From Scedosporium boydii (Eukaryota; Ascomycota; Sordariomycetes; Microascales; Microascaceae): 64,000 nt of DNA. Positions 22,774-34,601 of this stretch are shown in pieces. A model generated the notes under the pieces. It searched no databases and was not told the origin of the DNA. It saw only the letters and a program-made list of their open reading frames with translations. Location: assembly GCA_002221725.1 (NCBI GenBank), contig NJFT01000081.1, forward strand, positions 62,001 to 126,000, given 5' to 3'. Positions within the stretch are counted from its first letter, which is position 1. The number at the start of each line of letters is the position of its first letter. The position numbers and the translations under genes were made by a program.

Positions 22774-23604
22774 TCATGAGAGCAGGTAATAGGACCCAAT
22801 TATGAAGGCAGCCACAGCACTCGCAATGCTCCATCTCCCACGGTCTGCCACGCTTTCTCTCCTCTCGTCAGGATCGCATTTCTGCTTCAGATTTTCATCA
22901 GGCCATCGCCTTTCCTCATCACACCTGATCGCACTGAGCATCTTCTCCGCCACTACGGCCCCCAAGTCCTCCCTCGGTTTAATTTGGCACGGGTCAGGCT
23001 CGACACCTTCGTCCTCCACCATCACGCAGCCTCCATCGTCGCTGACGGCAGAGAGGCGAACCGCGTGCAGTGCCTCCGGGCACCGATCTCCGGCCGCGAA
23101 GTCCGGTAGGTCGCCGTCGTCGGAAAGGTTGAAAGAAAAGGCCTTATTGATGCTATAAAACCCGGCACCCAGAACGTCAGGCTTCGCATTTGACGGAGGT
23201 ATCGTGCAGTTTGCGTAAATGTCAAAGCTCCAGATAAACTGGACGACTCCCGCCTCGGTCGCGTTGACGACTTCATGAACAGCGGTTATGGCGTAAAAAG
23301 GATCTTGGCCATCGGGAAGCTTCCCTGAAGTCCGGAGTTGAGTCGACTCTTGACCCTCGTATGGAGGTAGGTCTCCGGAATCAAAGAGACCATTGCCCCT
23401 GATCATCCAGTTGAAGGAGAATTCGAAGGGCCAGATGGCTGTGGCATTTCGTACGACGTAGACGACTGGGAATGGATATATTCTTTTGTAAGTCTCTCCC
23501 GGACGGGGGAATATGATGTCTACCTCGACATCAACAGGATAGGTGGGCTCGCTGGCAGCGCACCATGCCGCCAAGAGTGGGATAGAGACCAAGGACCACC
23601 GCAT
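22774..23604 (-). CDS. Secreted DUF7136-like protein
   Basis: A single exon of 276 aa. The ATG at 23604 (MRWSLVSIPLLAAWCAAS) opens a signal peptide; the frame extends upstream only through GTG. The mature part begins with a VDVEVDIIFPRPGETY strand and FPVVYVVRNATAIWPFEFSFNW, which resembles the fungal DUF7136 family, known to me as secreted or GPI-anchored proteins. Several N-glycosylation sequons (for example NATA, NATE, NCT, NLS) and about seven cysteines are present. The last 18 residues are hydrophobic (SAVAAFIIGSYYLLS), consistent with a GPI-anchor signal. It is divergent from the LysM/GH18 chitinase, 1.28 kb apart. Family call is by resemblance, function unknown. Confidence 0.8.
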   Translation of the reverse strand: MRWSLVSIPLLAAWCAASEPTYPVDVEVDIIFPRPGETYKRIYPFPVVYVVRNATAIWPFEFSFNWMIRGNGLFDSGDLPPYEGQESTQLRTSGKLPDGQDPFYAITAVHEVVNATEAGVVQFIWSFDIYANCTIPPSNAKPDVLGAGFYSINKAFSFNLSDDGDLPDFAAGDRCPEALHAVRLSAVSDDGGCVMVEDEGVEPDPCQIKPREDLGAVVAEKMLSAIRCDEERRWPDENLKQKCDPDERRESVADRGRWSIASAVAAFIIGSYYLLS

Positions 23605-24881
23605 CTGGTACGGACGGGAAGAAGGCACAAAAAAGGTACCTCAGACGCAAATAAGAGGTGACTCAACAACTCCGGCGAGGAGTGTGGCAGCCAGATGAGT
23701 GGGAACGGAGGGGAGCATCAATGTCCACGTTGACTTGTACCGTTTCTCGGAGAGGGGAAGCATCAGAGGGCCGTCCGGAACAGGTAGCTTGGGGAACACA
23801 TATTTTCTAGCGAGGAACCAACAGCGTTTCTATTTATATTAAATGATCACGATCTCTTCCTCCTCTCCTTTTGCTTCCTCTTTTTCCGGTGATCCTGGGC
23901 AATCGGCCCGCGTATATAGCCGTGTTATGCGAGGCCACAGGGCGGGATGGCCTCTAGGCGTCCTTGAGACCTAGGCTAATCGCGAAGAGACGGGAAGTTT
24001 CATATACTACCTCAATTATCCTAGAGTGGCAGTGACCGAAGACCTAAAAGCGGCAGATCTACCTCTACCCTTAGTGGCTCGGGGAACCACGGATCCATTC
24101 ATCAATCTATTCCATTCACATTTGTGCATTTGTCTGTAACACAAAGCCTTGGCGCGCCCAGGTTTAATCATAAAACACTATCCAGGTATTTATGGATGTG
24201 ATGCGTCGTGCTTACAACCGCCTTACGCGATCTAGGTGAAGGACTCGGAGCAAGGAATTTTACCCATCCCGGCCCCGAATGCTCTCCGAGGGATTTCGCC
24301 GGGTTCATATTCATATCTTCGAGTGTCTTTCTAGTCAAAAACGCCTAAATACCTCCTTCAGAAACGTTACGTACAAAATATTAACAAGAACTTGATCTGA
24401 CTGCCCTGAGTCTGACCTACAGGTGCGCACTAACGAGCTCTCGGCGATAGATGTCTCTAGTCACTAGGCTCAGAGCCCTGGGTCTCAGCTCATGGGCGGA
24501 AAATACAACACGGCGACCTCCAGGGCTGTGGTCATATATCCATATTTCAACCAGCAGCAATGAATATCCAGCCGGGAAGCGATAGGGCAAGATGTGGCGA
24601 AGAACCAACACTCTTGCAGGTAAACATCTTAGGCGAGATTATTTTCAGCCCCCAAGCAATGGGGGTGAATAGGGTGGGATACCAGTGAAGCGGGGGGACA
24701 TAGGAGACACATGAACAAGCACTTCGGGACCGAAGATGAGCTCGAGACTGTCTCGGTGCTGAATACAATGGAGGAGGTCTATATAAAGTCGGGGTTGCTC
24801 AAGCTGTTTCTCGCCAGTCGGGAGTCCCATGGGCACAGTCAACTACAGCTATTTTATCAAAGCCTTCAGTCATCCCTAGCC
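23605..24881. promoter_or_regulatory. Divergent promoter region, DUF7136-like / chitinase
   Basis: 1.28 kb between two secreted-protein genes. It has a strong TATA box for the chitinase (24780-24788) and a weaker TATATAG-like stretch near 23914 on the other side. No other gene is seen. Confidence 0.5.
24780..24788 (+). promoter_or_regulatory. TATA box TATATAAAG of the chitinase
   Basis: TATATAAAG ends 94 bp before the ATG at 24882. Its position argues against starting translation at the upstream in-frame ATGs at 24711 and 24768, which lie before it. Confidence 0.6.
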
Positions 24882-27800
24882 ATGGCAGTCGACAATCTTG
24901 TTTCGGGGCTCTTTTATAGCGCCCTCATTTTATTTTCTTTGTACATTCAAGCTACGGCTTTCACATACCAAGAATTCCAGAGATACCCTCATCTCTCGAA
25001 GGAGTTCTGCCCTTCCTCAGTCAATGACGTTGGAGATGAACCCTCCTCTTGGCCTCTCGTCTACAAGATGGACACGTTTCTCCACTGTAATCACATTCCT
25101 AGACTCTTCACCGCTGGCCTCAACGTCTCTATCCACAACACTCACTTCCATACCGTAACCTCACTTCGTGGTGGTACACTCTTCCTTCCTGCAGGCTACG
25201 AAGGACCTAAGAACACTAGGCGCCCCATGTCTCAGGTATCCATTACCCTTCAAGGTGCTCGAAACGAGAACTCTTCACATGTCACCCCTGGCCAGGCCAT
25301 TTCCGCTACCATCGAGATGGCTGTGCACTTATCGAACCAAGGCGAGGCTTTGAAGCAGGGACAGAGGCCAACTGTACTCTTTGCCCAGTATGGAGATACC
25401 GCCGTGGGCTTCTTTGGAGGATCTCATGTTGATCTGTCATCTATTGTTCGCTCCATCCTCCACTCGCTAGTCATCTATATCCGAGAACACGGGCCAGGGC
25501 GGACACTTCTCTTCCAACTCTGTGGGGACGGAATCGACCGACGAAGGACAGTTGGTATAATTGTCGATACTAGCGGTGGCTCTGCAGCCATCGAACATGT
25601 CCACGCCTCAGTCAATTTTTGGAATCAGGCCCGGTGCATCTCCGGCCTTGAGACCGAGTTTGAAGTGGGCAACCGCACGTTGTGGATGGTGCCAAGCATG
25701 ATCCGTCCTCCCAAATCCATCCTGAATGGAACTGATACCAGTTTCGGACTTGGTCGGAATAGAACAGCCCCAGCTGTTCTCAGGGAGGGGTCTTCCGGAT
25801 CTGCCAACCCAGTGTTGAGTCCGCGTGCAGACTGCACCGCTGTCAAGGTAGCGTCTGGCGATTCCTGCGCCAAACTCGCTGAACGATGCGGCGTCTCTGA
25901 GAAAGATTTTCTCGCGGTGAATTCCGGCTCGACCTTTTGCAACGACCTCATGCCAGGCGATCTTGTTTGCTGTAATGGCGGCGATATCCCCAGGCCAAAG
26001 GCAAATGCGGATGGCACTTGCCGGGACATCAAGGTAGAGAGTGGTGATGATTGCTGGGCTTTGGCGAACGAATGTGAAGTTACCCTCGACGAGTTCAAGG
26101 AGTTCAACGGAAACGGCCCCGATCTCTGTGGACCCAAACTCGGAGAAGGGCAATGGGTCTGCTGCACCCCGGGAAATCTTCCCGACCATTCTCCCAAACC
26201 CAACGCGGACGGGTCATGTGTAACGCATTTGCTCACGGCCGTCTCCGAGTGCTGGAAGATCGCGAAGGAGTACGACACCACCGTCGAGAAGCTGATTGAA
26301 TACAATAAAGGGACGACTTGGGGTTGGGCCGACTGCGACCATCTCTTCCCGGACACTCTTATTTGTGTTAGCCCTGGAGATCCCCCGCTCCCTGTACCAG
26401 ATGAGGAGGTTACATGCGGTCCGCGAAAGCTCGGAACGGAAAAGCCTCCCAAGGGAACGGACCTGGCTTCTCTCAACCCGTGTCCTCTCAACGCCTGTTG
26501 TAATGGCTGGGGATTTTGCGGAACTACGGCGGATTTCTGTACGCCTCCCAAGGGAGAGCCCATTACGGCGGCCAACTCGGACAATTGCATCTCCAACTGC
26601 GGATCAGGAATTCTCACCAGCATCACGCCACCGGCCCGGTTCATGAGTATTGGGTATTTCGAAGCCTGGAACACTGAGCGTCCGTGCCTGTGGATGGACG
26701 TTGACAATATTAAGAAGGATCACTACACTCACATCCATTATGCGTTCGGTCGCGTCACGCCGGGGGACTACGCGGTGGATATCAGTACCACGCAGACCCA
26801 GTTTGACAAGTTTATCAAGATGACTGGGGTCAAGCGAGTCATTTCCTTTGGCGGTTGGACCGATTCCACCTCAGGGGACAGATCCTTCATTCTCCGCGGC
26901 GCTATAAGCACTGGACGCGAGCAGTTCGCCAGAAACGTCGTCGACTTTATCATCCAGCATAACCTCGACGGTCTTGATATTGATTGGGAGTACCCTGGCG
27001 CAAAGGACATAGACGGGATTGTCCCCGACGCGTCGGATGGCGAGAACTACCTAGAGACGCTCAAGCTAATCCGAAGTATGCTCCCTTCGGGCAAGACGCT
27101 GGCCATCGCCACGCCTGCGTCGTTTTGGTACCTCCAAGGCTTCCCTATTGCGGAAATGGCCACATATCTGGATTACATCGTGTACATGACGTATGATCTT
27201 CACGGCCAGTGGGACTGGGGCAAGAAATATGGCCAGATATCGTGCCCGACAGGAGACTGTCTACTCTCTCATGTCAATTACACAGAAACCGAGAACGCAC
27301 TATCAATGATCACAAAAGCTGGAGTCCCCTCCAACAAGATCATTGTCGGGGTGACCAGCTATGGGCGGTCATTCCGCATGGTCGAACCAGGCTGTACGGG
27401 CCCAGAGTGCAAATACATCGGTCCTGAGTCGGGCGCGAGAAGGGGTTTCTGTACCGGCACGCCCGGATATCTATCTGATGCAGAGATCAATCAGATCATT
27501 GAAGACGGCACCAGTACCCCCTGGAAGGTAGAAGGAGAAGAGGCTGCCTCCAGCCTCCGGCGTAGGGATGGTGTGAAAGTCTTCTACGACCACCAGAGCC
27601 AGTCCAACATTCTTGTATACGATGATGTTGAGTGGGTGGCATACATGAATAAAAGCAACAAAGACGCCCGCAAGTCCGCGTACCAAGCCCTCAACTTTGG
27701 CGGCATCACGGACTGGGCTGTGGATTTGCAGGAGTTTTCTCCGGAGGAGTACATCACCCCCTTCGTGATGAAACAGTTGGCAGAAGGCGAGGAATGCAAA

Positions 27801-29545
27801 TGGAAATGGCTCGAAGGGTTCGACTGCCTAAACCAAGGAATACAGAGAGCCAACGCTCCAAGGAAGTGGCAATGGGATATGGTGGCTGCTGACTGCGCTT
27901 GGCGTTCCGTCAAGAAAGCCTGGAGTGAGTCTGGCGGCGAGAACAATGGGACCATATTCTCGCTGTTTGTGTCGGAGGAACTCGACGCCCAGCGGAATTT
28001 GAATTGCCAGGCGCTAGGTTCCAACGGCTGCTCCGGCGCCCCCCCGGTCTGTACCGTTTATCAGACTGAGAAGAGTGGCCCGGCCGCCGAGCTCATCATC
28101 AGCTCTTTCATGCAAATCCACGATGTACGTCACGGAATGATCGAGTCTATTCGATTACACCGAACTTTGAAACTGGTATTTAACGCTGATATAACCAAAT
28201 TTAGGTCCTAAACGCCTTCTATGATGGGGTCCAGAATGCTGCTGATACCTTTGATCTTGGTCTGGATCTGTTTACAGCAATCTTCTCACCTGCTCCACCA
28301 AAGCCGAAAAACGGCATGAATATCTTTATTGACATTCTGGGGATTGCCTTTAGCTTTATCGGCGTTGGAATATTTAAGAGTTAGTCTATTTCGAGATACT
28401 CCGTGCTGGGCCGTCGGCTCCGGCTCCGGCTCCGGTTTATTTAAGATGGGAAGTCTGCTCACTGACCTCAATTCTTCGATTTCAACAGCCCTTGGGACCG
28501 AAGGCAATAAAAAAGACCTAATGTGGAACGTGCTGGCATGGGGTGGGAGTCTCATCAAAGATCTTCCAAGCACGTAGGTTTTCCCCCCTCCTCTTCTAGT
28601 GAAAAAATCTCTATGCTTTCTTTCTTTGAAGCTGGCGCTGACATGACAATTCCTTAGCAATAACGAGATCGACAGGAAGGAATTGATTAAAATTGGGTTG
28701 TACTACTTGCAGGGTGGGTTGAAGGAAGCGATTAACAAGTATACCGACTTCCTATTCGGCCGCGGTGATGCGGCGGCACTCACGGCGTTGGACAATCTCC
28801 TCTCCGAGGGCAAATTCGTAACTGGGAACGAATCTAACTTCGAGGACTGGTCAAGTCTGACGGTTCAAAACAACACTATGCGGCTCCTGTACGCTTGGCT
28901 GATTCCGACTGCCTGGAGCCTGGCGCAGCGTCCAGCCGTGGTCATCGATGCCGGGGACTGTGCCCCAGGGGCAGGGCAGTACGAGTGGATCACTAGTTCT
29001 ACGGCTGAGGAGACCGGAGGATGCATCGACGGCCGGCAATATTTCCTCGTCACAACCGCTGTTGAATGGGAATCTGAGACTCCAAATTGCTTCTGTGCAT
29101 CGCCGTGCATGGGTGGTCCACCACCATGCTGGACACCGGGGAGCAAAAACTACTTCCTTCCACCGCCGGGGAACGATAAGCTCCGGCAGGAAGGGGGGAT
29201 ACAAAACGTCACTCAGGCAGATATGCTCGAAGGGTAAAGTTCACGTGTCGCTTTTGGCATTCTTTCCTGCGCCATCGTCTTCCAACTTTACTAACACCAA
29301 TTCCCTTCTTGTTTTCTAGGGCTGTCAATACGTGGAAGTATTTAGGTGGTAAAAACGGTCGACAACCCATCACAGTGGACCGGGAGCTGATGGGCAAGAT
29401 CTACGACGAAAGATCAAGCAAAATAAAGATCACCGTACCGGGACTCATCCATATCCCGGTATGTGGCGCAGAAGAAGCACGCGAGAACTGGAAAAAAGGG
29501 ACCAATCGAACAGAGTGGCACTTTCCATGTAACGCGCCATCATAA
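24882..29545 (+). CDS. LysM/CBM18/GH18 multimodular chitinase, killer-toxin-alpha-like
   Basis: Five exons, 24882-28124, 28205-28379, 28489-28573, 28658-29233 and 29320-29545, join in phase to give 1434 aa. The start opens a signal peptide (LVSGLFYSALILFSLYIQA). After a long N-terminal region come three LysM modules beginning at about C318, C380 and C446, a CBM18 chitin-binding module from about C512, and a GH18 domain (about 588-957) with the catalytic DGLDIDWE (D696, D699, D701, E703) intact. The C-terminal 480 residues hold a hydrophobic segment (about 1122-1139) and a cysteine-rich end. This is the subgroup C chitinase layout, related to the chitinase subunit of the Kluyveromyces zymocin. 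Likely secreted; binds and hydrolyses chitin, for example in fungal antagonism or wall remodelling. Toxicity is not shown by sequence. Confidence 0.92.
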
Positions 29546-31426
29546 AAAAAGAAGAAGAAAAAATGATGGGGAGGAGGACTGAACTAAACGAGATCAATGG
29601 ACGTCGATATGTTTGGGACGGCGTGCGTGGTTTCACATAGCTCTAACGGTCACTCACGTATATATGTTCGTCAACGAAACATCAAGACTATCCTCCCTCA
29701 TTAAAACGGCGGCCCATGCCAAAGTGATGAATGGCTCTTGGGCCAACGGAGGCGCTGGAGAGTAAACAACTTTCAAATGACATGATGGCAGCACCCAAGT
29801 CGCTCCTTTAAGGCTAAACTCAACCGTGCTGGCTGGCTGGCCCGAGTGATGGATTGAAGTTCAGAAAGGAGTCAAGCTCTCGATCTTGGAATTGTGGTTT
29901 CCATTGTTTCTGAGCCTTCAAACATTGAGCATGAGCTGCTTGAACAATACATTGTAAGGGCGGGCAAGTTTGGAGAATTTTGTTTTATTTTATTTATATT
30001 AAAGTTATGTATCAAGACGATTTCCTCCAAGCAAACCAGGCCTTTGAAGGGAACCTGGCAATATTCCTTCGCAATTAAAAAGCCACTAAGTTGCCCGAGT
30101 TTCACAAACTGAATCGAACCTCAGTGAGGGTTGTTCAGTCCTTGTGAGGCGGTGCAAAGAACCAGGTCCACAATCTTTCAGGGATCCTTGAGTCTTCCCC
30201 TTCAGACGAGTCGACGGAGGAGCTGCCAAGCCAGCAAGAAGCAAACTTGATCCCCCTCCAATTTCTAGGACTATTCCAAGCTTGGTCTGGAACAGGCGTT
30301 GATGCTGGTGCCTGGTCCATGTGGTCCATGTCCTCAGTCTCCCCTCAGCCGCACGCCACTAACCCCAAACCGACGCACGGCTTGACTCCTCTCCTCCCTG
30401 GTTGGTTGGAGGAACCAGCCCTAAGACCGCTTTTGAGATGGAACGATTCCGTCGACACCCTTTAGATTGCCAAGGTGGAGCCAAGCAGGGAATCCGATCC
30501 CAGCCAACCGATCCCAGCGGGTTCGGCGTTGGGTCTGACAGCCAGCAGGATCCTTCCATCCTGCCTGACACGCGCTCTGTGGGCCTCTTTTTGTTGGTTC
30601 CCTCGTCTTTTTTTCCCGTTGGCGCCTCTGGAATAGTTTTTCTTGGCTGCTTTGTGGCTGTGGCAGGTCGGGCCTGCTTATACATAAGAACATCGAATGT
30701 CCCGAACAGGCACGTACTGCGAGCGATACCACTTCGCGCTTTACTTCGAAGTGTCTCAGTCTGCCTGGTTTGGTCAAGAGCGGAACGAGCCTGCCGCGCC
30801 TAGATGAGGCCCTTGGCCTGGCGGGGATGCCACAAGGATGCCACGACGTAGCGTAAGAAGCAATGGCGCGATGGGGTGGAAGGATGGGGAGGAGGGGATC
30901 ATGACTGGTTCATTGTCCCCCAAAGGTGGATTCGACTTGTGAGAGAGATGAAGATCAGTGTGGCTTAAATCGCTCCGCAGGGAATTCGTTGTCTCTCTCC
31001 ACAATTGGCGTCGTGTTTTCGGGTTTCCTAGGCGCCGTGAAGCCGCCAGGAATGTTTGATGAACCCGTTGATTTTCTTTCTTACGATACCCATGTCCGAA
31101 ATTAGTAGACATGCACAGAAACCCCCATCCATAGCCTTGCCCTAGTAAGTAGGTAGTTGCATGTCCTTCATTTTGTTCCGATCTTAGCCAAACGCTTATG
31201 CTTTCCCTTCCCATGCTGAAATGAGAATTCCTAACCTTTAACATTTCCTGACTCTGTCCAAGATGCAGTCGACAGCGACATACCCCTAACAATATTCTAC
31301 ATTTCATTCTATCGTGGCTTGTTCTGTTTCTTCTCTTCCCTTTCAGCCACTCCTTTGACACCCCTGGCCGACCCTGTAGCCTGTGCTACTTCCTAATCTC
31401 AACGCCATCTTGTCACCACTTCCATC
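29546..31426. other. Intergenic, 1.9 kb
   Basis: No gene supported. An AT-rich patch near 29975-30010 and T/C-rich stretches near 30585-30615 are the only composition features. A word resembling a tRNA B box at 30111-30120 lacks an A box. Confidence 0.55.
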
Positions 31427-32779
31427 ATGGGTCGTCATCGAGCCCACGCGCGATTCGACCGCGCCGAGTGGCGCCTCAGATATCTGGTGCCCCTCTGGAT
31501 CCTCCAAATTCTTCTCTCCATTGCCATATTAGCACTCTTCGCTGCGAGATTACGTTCCACACTGGAAGCATGGAAGCAAGGCGGAGGTGAGGGGGGATTT
31601 CCTCTTTTCGTCGTCATGTAAGCGCCTTCTCTTGCTCTCCTCTCTTGTCGCTGTCGTTGTTGGCGACCTTGCCAACATCCGTCTTTCTCCTGTGTTGGTT
31701 GTTCTTGTTTTACTGACATCGCTGGCTTCCTCAAAGTTGGGAATGCTCAAACCTCGCCCTGGGGGTCGTCGCACCCTGTCTTGCAGGCTACGAGATCTTT
31801 AGATTCGTCCAAGAAACCTTGACACCCCGAACTGTACTCACCACCCAATTCATCACGTTCGGCGTCGCAGCCGCCGCCCTCACCCTCAGTATCTTCGTTC
31901 ACATTCAACGACGTGTACCTGGCAAAGACTCTGTCATCGGGCTCATCCTCAGCTCAGTCGCCGTGTAAGTATCTCTCTCTCTCTCTCTCTCTTCTATTCT
32001 TGAGCACCATATATCTTTCATATCTCAAAGAGGCTAACCAGACGTTAAACAGCGCCGCCTCTCTCATCCCCGCCCTCTACGCCCTCCGCAACCACCGCCG
32101 CCTCGCCTCCTACGACGAGCTCACCTACCCCACCAACACCAAACCCTACGGCTTCTTCGCCGACCCCGAAAGCCAGCAACACCTCGACCGCTCCTCCCGC
32201 GCCTCCATCATCAGCACCCTCTCGGGCGAAAACATCCCCTCCGCGCGACGCATCTCCTCCGCCTCTTCCATCCTCAGCATCCGCCGGCTACCCTCCGCGG
32301 CGACGAATCCTCCCTCCCTTGCACCACCCACCGTGACCACGACGATCTCGGTAACGTCCTCGCCCGCGGGGGCGCCAGCACCACTGGTACCGTCAGCATG
32401 CGAGACCGTGCCGTTGCAGGATCTAAGTAGGCATCATTCAGTGTACAACCACGAGAGGGATACGCAGTTCGACGAGTACGTCTCGGCGCGGAACTCGCAG
32501 CTTTCTTTCCGCGAGCACGTAGATCAGGCGTTCGGGGCCGAGCTGGGGTGGAATTTGGGCGCTTCTCCTTCCGCGCTAGCGGAGGGCTTGAATAGGAAGG
32601 GGAGCGTGGTGAGTTCGGGCACGTTAGGGTCGGGCGGTGTTACGGTTGCTAGGGTGCCAAGCAGCACTGCGCACTCGTTGGGGGCGGTGCCTGAGGAGGT
32701 GGAAGAGAGGAGAGGTGATGTGAGAAGGGGAGAGGAGGATAGGGCGAGGGAGGCGTTGTTGGGGGAAGGGAGGCATTAG
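31427..32779 (+). CDS. Four-pass membrane protein of unknown function
   Basis: Three exons, 31427-31617, 31737-31964 and 32053-32779, join in phase 2 each time to give 381 aa. Four hydrophobic helices are visible at about 20-42, 60-82, 95-118 and 128-150, with a basic N-terminus (MGRHRAHARFDRAEWRLR). The last 230 residues are hydrophilic, rich in Ser, Ala and Pro, and probably cytoplasmic, ending in Arg/Glu-rich sequence. The four-helix plus long tail layout resembles many fungal integral membrane proteins with Ser-rich regulatory tails, but I do not recognise the family. The start is the first ATG after a C/T-rich leader. Confidence 0.8.
31972..31993 (+). repeat. CT microsatellite in intron 2
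   Basis: About ten TC repeats directly follow the GTAAGT donor of the second intron of the four-pass membrane gene. Confidence 0.9.
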
Positions 32780-33469
32780 AGATGTGATACAATGTGGTGC
32801 GGCATCATGATGATATTCTTCGCTTTTTCTTGTCCTCTTCTTTTCCTTTTTCGAGCTAGAGAAATCGGAGGGTTTGATCTTGGAGTTGTGTTTGGAGGGT
32901 GTTGTTCTGGTCGGCGTTGGTGTCTTGATTTTTGGGACGTGTTTTAGACGATATACCATTTATTTTATTTTATTTCATTTTATTTTCCAAATTTGTTTTT
33001 CGAGATTTGTTTTCTCCATTCTACTCAATTTCGAAGGCATCAAGGCATGCATCAAGGCATCCTCCCATTGCATCTCCTTGGCCCGGCACCCTTGTTCGTG
33101 CGGCCCCTGCTACCTAGTTTAGCCTCCGCCTCGCCGACTCCCGGTGAGTCAACCGGAGGATTTCGACGAATCTGGGAAGATGAGCATGATCATTGTGTTC
33201 GGGAAGCAGCCATGTCGCCGATGAGATTGAGATGCATGGAATCGGTTGGATATCGTTGGATTTTCAAGATGTAGGCAGGGACCACGAGACAGCGAACATA
33301 TTGAGAAGTTGAGGTTTTCAGAGAGTTTATTGAGAAGCCGCTGAGTTATAAAATCTTAGTCAATTTCACCGATTGATCCAATTTGTGTGCCCTCCACTCA
33401 CGCAACATCTCATCTCAACTTGATTTATCTCATCTCATCTCATCCTCATAAATCACCAGATCATCAAAC
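32780..33469. other. Intergenic, 0.7 kb
   Basis: 3' flank of the membrane protein and promoter of the HNH gene. A TTTTATTTTA-type AT-rich stretch is near 32960-32990, and TCTCATCTCATC repeats lie just before the HNH start. No gene seen. Confidence 0.55.
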
Positions 33470-34330
33470 ATGTCCTCTCATTACTTCCCCGACGCCGTCT
33501 CGGCCAGAAACTACGACATCTTCCGAGACTGTCTCGCCCCGGCCATACTTCTCCGTCTCGCCACCCCGGCCGCCAAACCGCGCCGTCGTCAACGCCGTCA
33601 ACGCAACAAAACCACCTCCGCATCGGCATCAGCATTGGCCTCGGAAACACCGAGCACGGACACGGACCCGGCGCAGTCCGCCGCCCCCACCCCGGACACA
33701 CCGGACACACCCTCTGACGATGCCTCCACCGCCACCCAAGACCTCTCCGAATTCATCGATTACATCGCCCACTCGACCTTCACATCCCTCCCCGACCCCC
33801 TCCAATCCCTCACCTACTACATCTGGACCTCCTCCTCCCTAGAGGACAAATACCCAAGCCCCCTCACCGGCCAATGGATCGCCGACAACCTCCTCCCCAG
33901 CCTCGACCCAAGCATCGAAGCCTCCCTCTCCACGTACGGGATAACCACAGCGACGCAGACCCCGCAAGAATTCCTCGCCCCCGTACTAACGAATTACTTC
34001 TCCGCCATCGCCACCCCGCCCCCGCCGCCGAGATCGACGAAAGTCGACGCCGAGGGTTGCGAGATTTGTGGTAGGGATTGGATCAACCTGTCGTATCACC
34101 ACTTGATACCCAGGATGGTGCATGACAAGGTCGTCAAGAGGGGGTGGCATAAGAAGGAGGATTTGGAGAACGTCGCGTGGCTTTGCGGCGCTTGTCATCG
34201 GTTTGTGCATTCGTTCGCTGGGCATGAGGAGTTGGCGAGGGAGTATTTTACGGTGGAGAGATTGTTGGCTGAGGACAAGGTTCAGGAGTGGGCTGCTTGG
34301 GTTGGGAGATTGAGATGGAAGAAGAGATGA
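33470..34330 (+). CDS. HNH-domain protein
   Basis: A single exon of 286 aa. The N-terminal part has an Arg-rich stretch (KPRRRQRRQRNK) and a low-complexity Ser/Thr/Asp/Pro linker (about 50-88), followed by a helical region. Near the C-terminus is CEICG (C197, C200), SYHHLIPR (H210, H211), then WLCGACHRFVH (C239, C242, H243, H247). Together these give the two zinc-binding CxxC pairs and the catalytic-type His of an HNH nuclease fold. The asparagine (N234) before the second CxxC fits the middle N of HNH. Whether it cuts DNA, and which, is unknown; some eukaryotic HNH proteins are not nucleases. The ATG at 33470 is the first in frame. Confidence 0.85.
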   Translation: MSSHYFPDAVSARNYDIFRDCLAPAILLRLATPAAKPRRRQRRQRNKTTSASASALASETPSTDTDPAQSAAPTPDTPDTPSDDASTATQDLSEFIDYIAHSTFTSLPDPLQSLTYYIWTSSSLEDKYPSPLTGQWIADNLLPSLDPSIEASLSTYGITTATQTPQEFLAPVLTNYFSAIATPPPPPRSTKVDAEGCEICGRDWINLSYHHLIPRMVHDKVVKRGWHKKEDLENVAWLCGACHRFVHSFAGHEELAREYFTVERLLAEDKVQEWAAWVGRLRWKKR

Positions 34331-34601
34331 GAGTAGTTTGCAGTTTTGGAACGAAGATGGGCGGACTTTTCAGATAAAGTAGATTCGCTATTGCTTAAGA
34401 TAAATTCATGGATGGTCACTTTGGTCGATCAATACCAAGGTAGATCAATGGATCAATGTGTATTTGCATTTCGCATCATATGGAGCGTTAAGAAAGCCCT
34501 CGTGTCATAAATATAAAGCATATCTCAATGGCAGGAAGTCGACACATTCCGACTCTCTCCGTCAATTTTCAACCTCGACGCTCCCCATCTCGAGTCATCC
34601 A
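34331..34601. other. Short intergenic interval, convergent 3' ends
   Basis: This 271-bp interval separates the HNH stop codon from the next gene's stop on the opposite strand and holds both 3' flanks. Nothing else seen. Confidence 0.6.

Noticed and set aside
24711..24881. An N-terminal extension of the chitinase from an upstream in-frame ATG
   Set aside because: It would place the signal peptide about 60 residues inside the protein and the TATA box (24780-24788) inside the coding region.
25625..26707. A 360-codon open frame antisense to the chitinase
   Set aside because: It covers the LysM and CBM18 coding region in reverse; composition is that of a shadow frame.
30111..30120. GGTTCGATTC on the minus strand, like a tRNA B box
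   Set aside because: No A box and no cloverleaf pairing at the correct distance upstream.
30774..31361. A 195-codon minus-strand open frame in the intergenic interval
   Set aside because: No ATG context, domain or hydrophobic pattern of a real protein; overlaps the likely promoter of the four-pass membrane gene.
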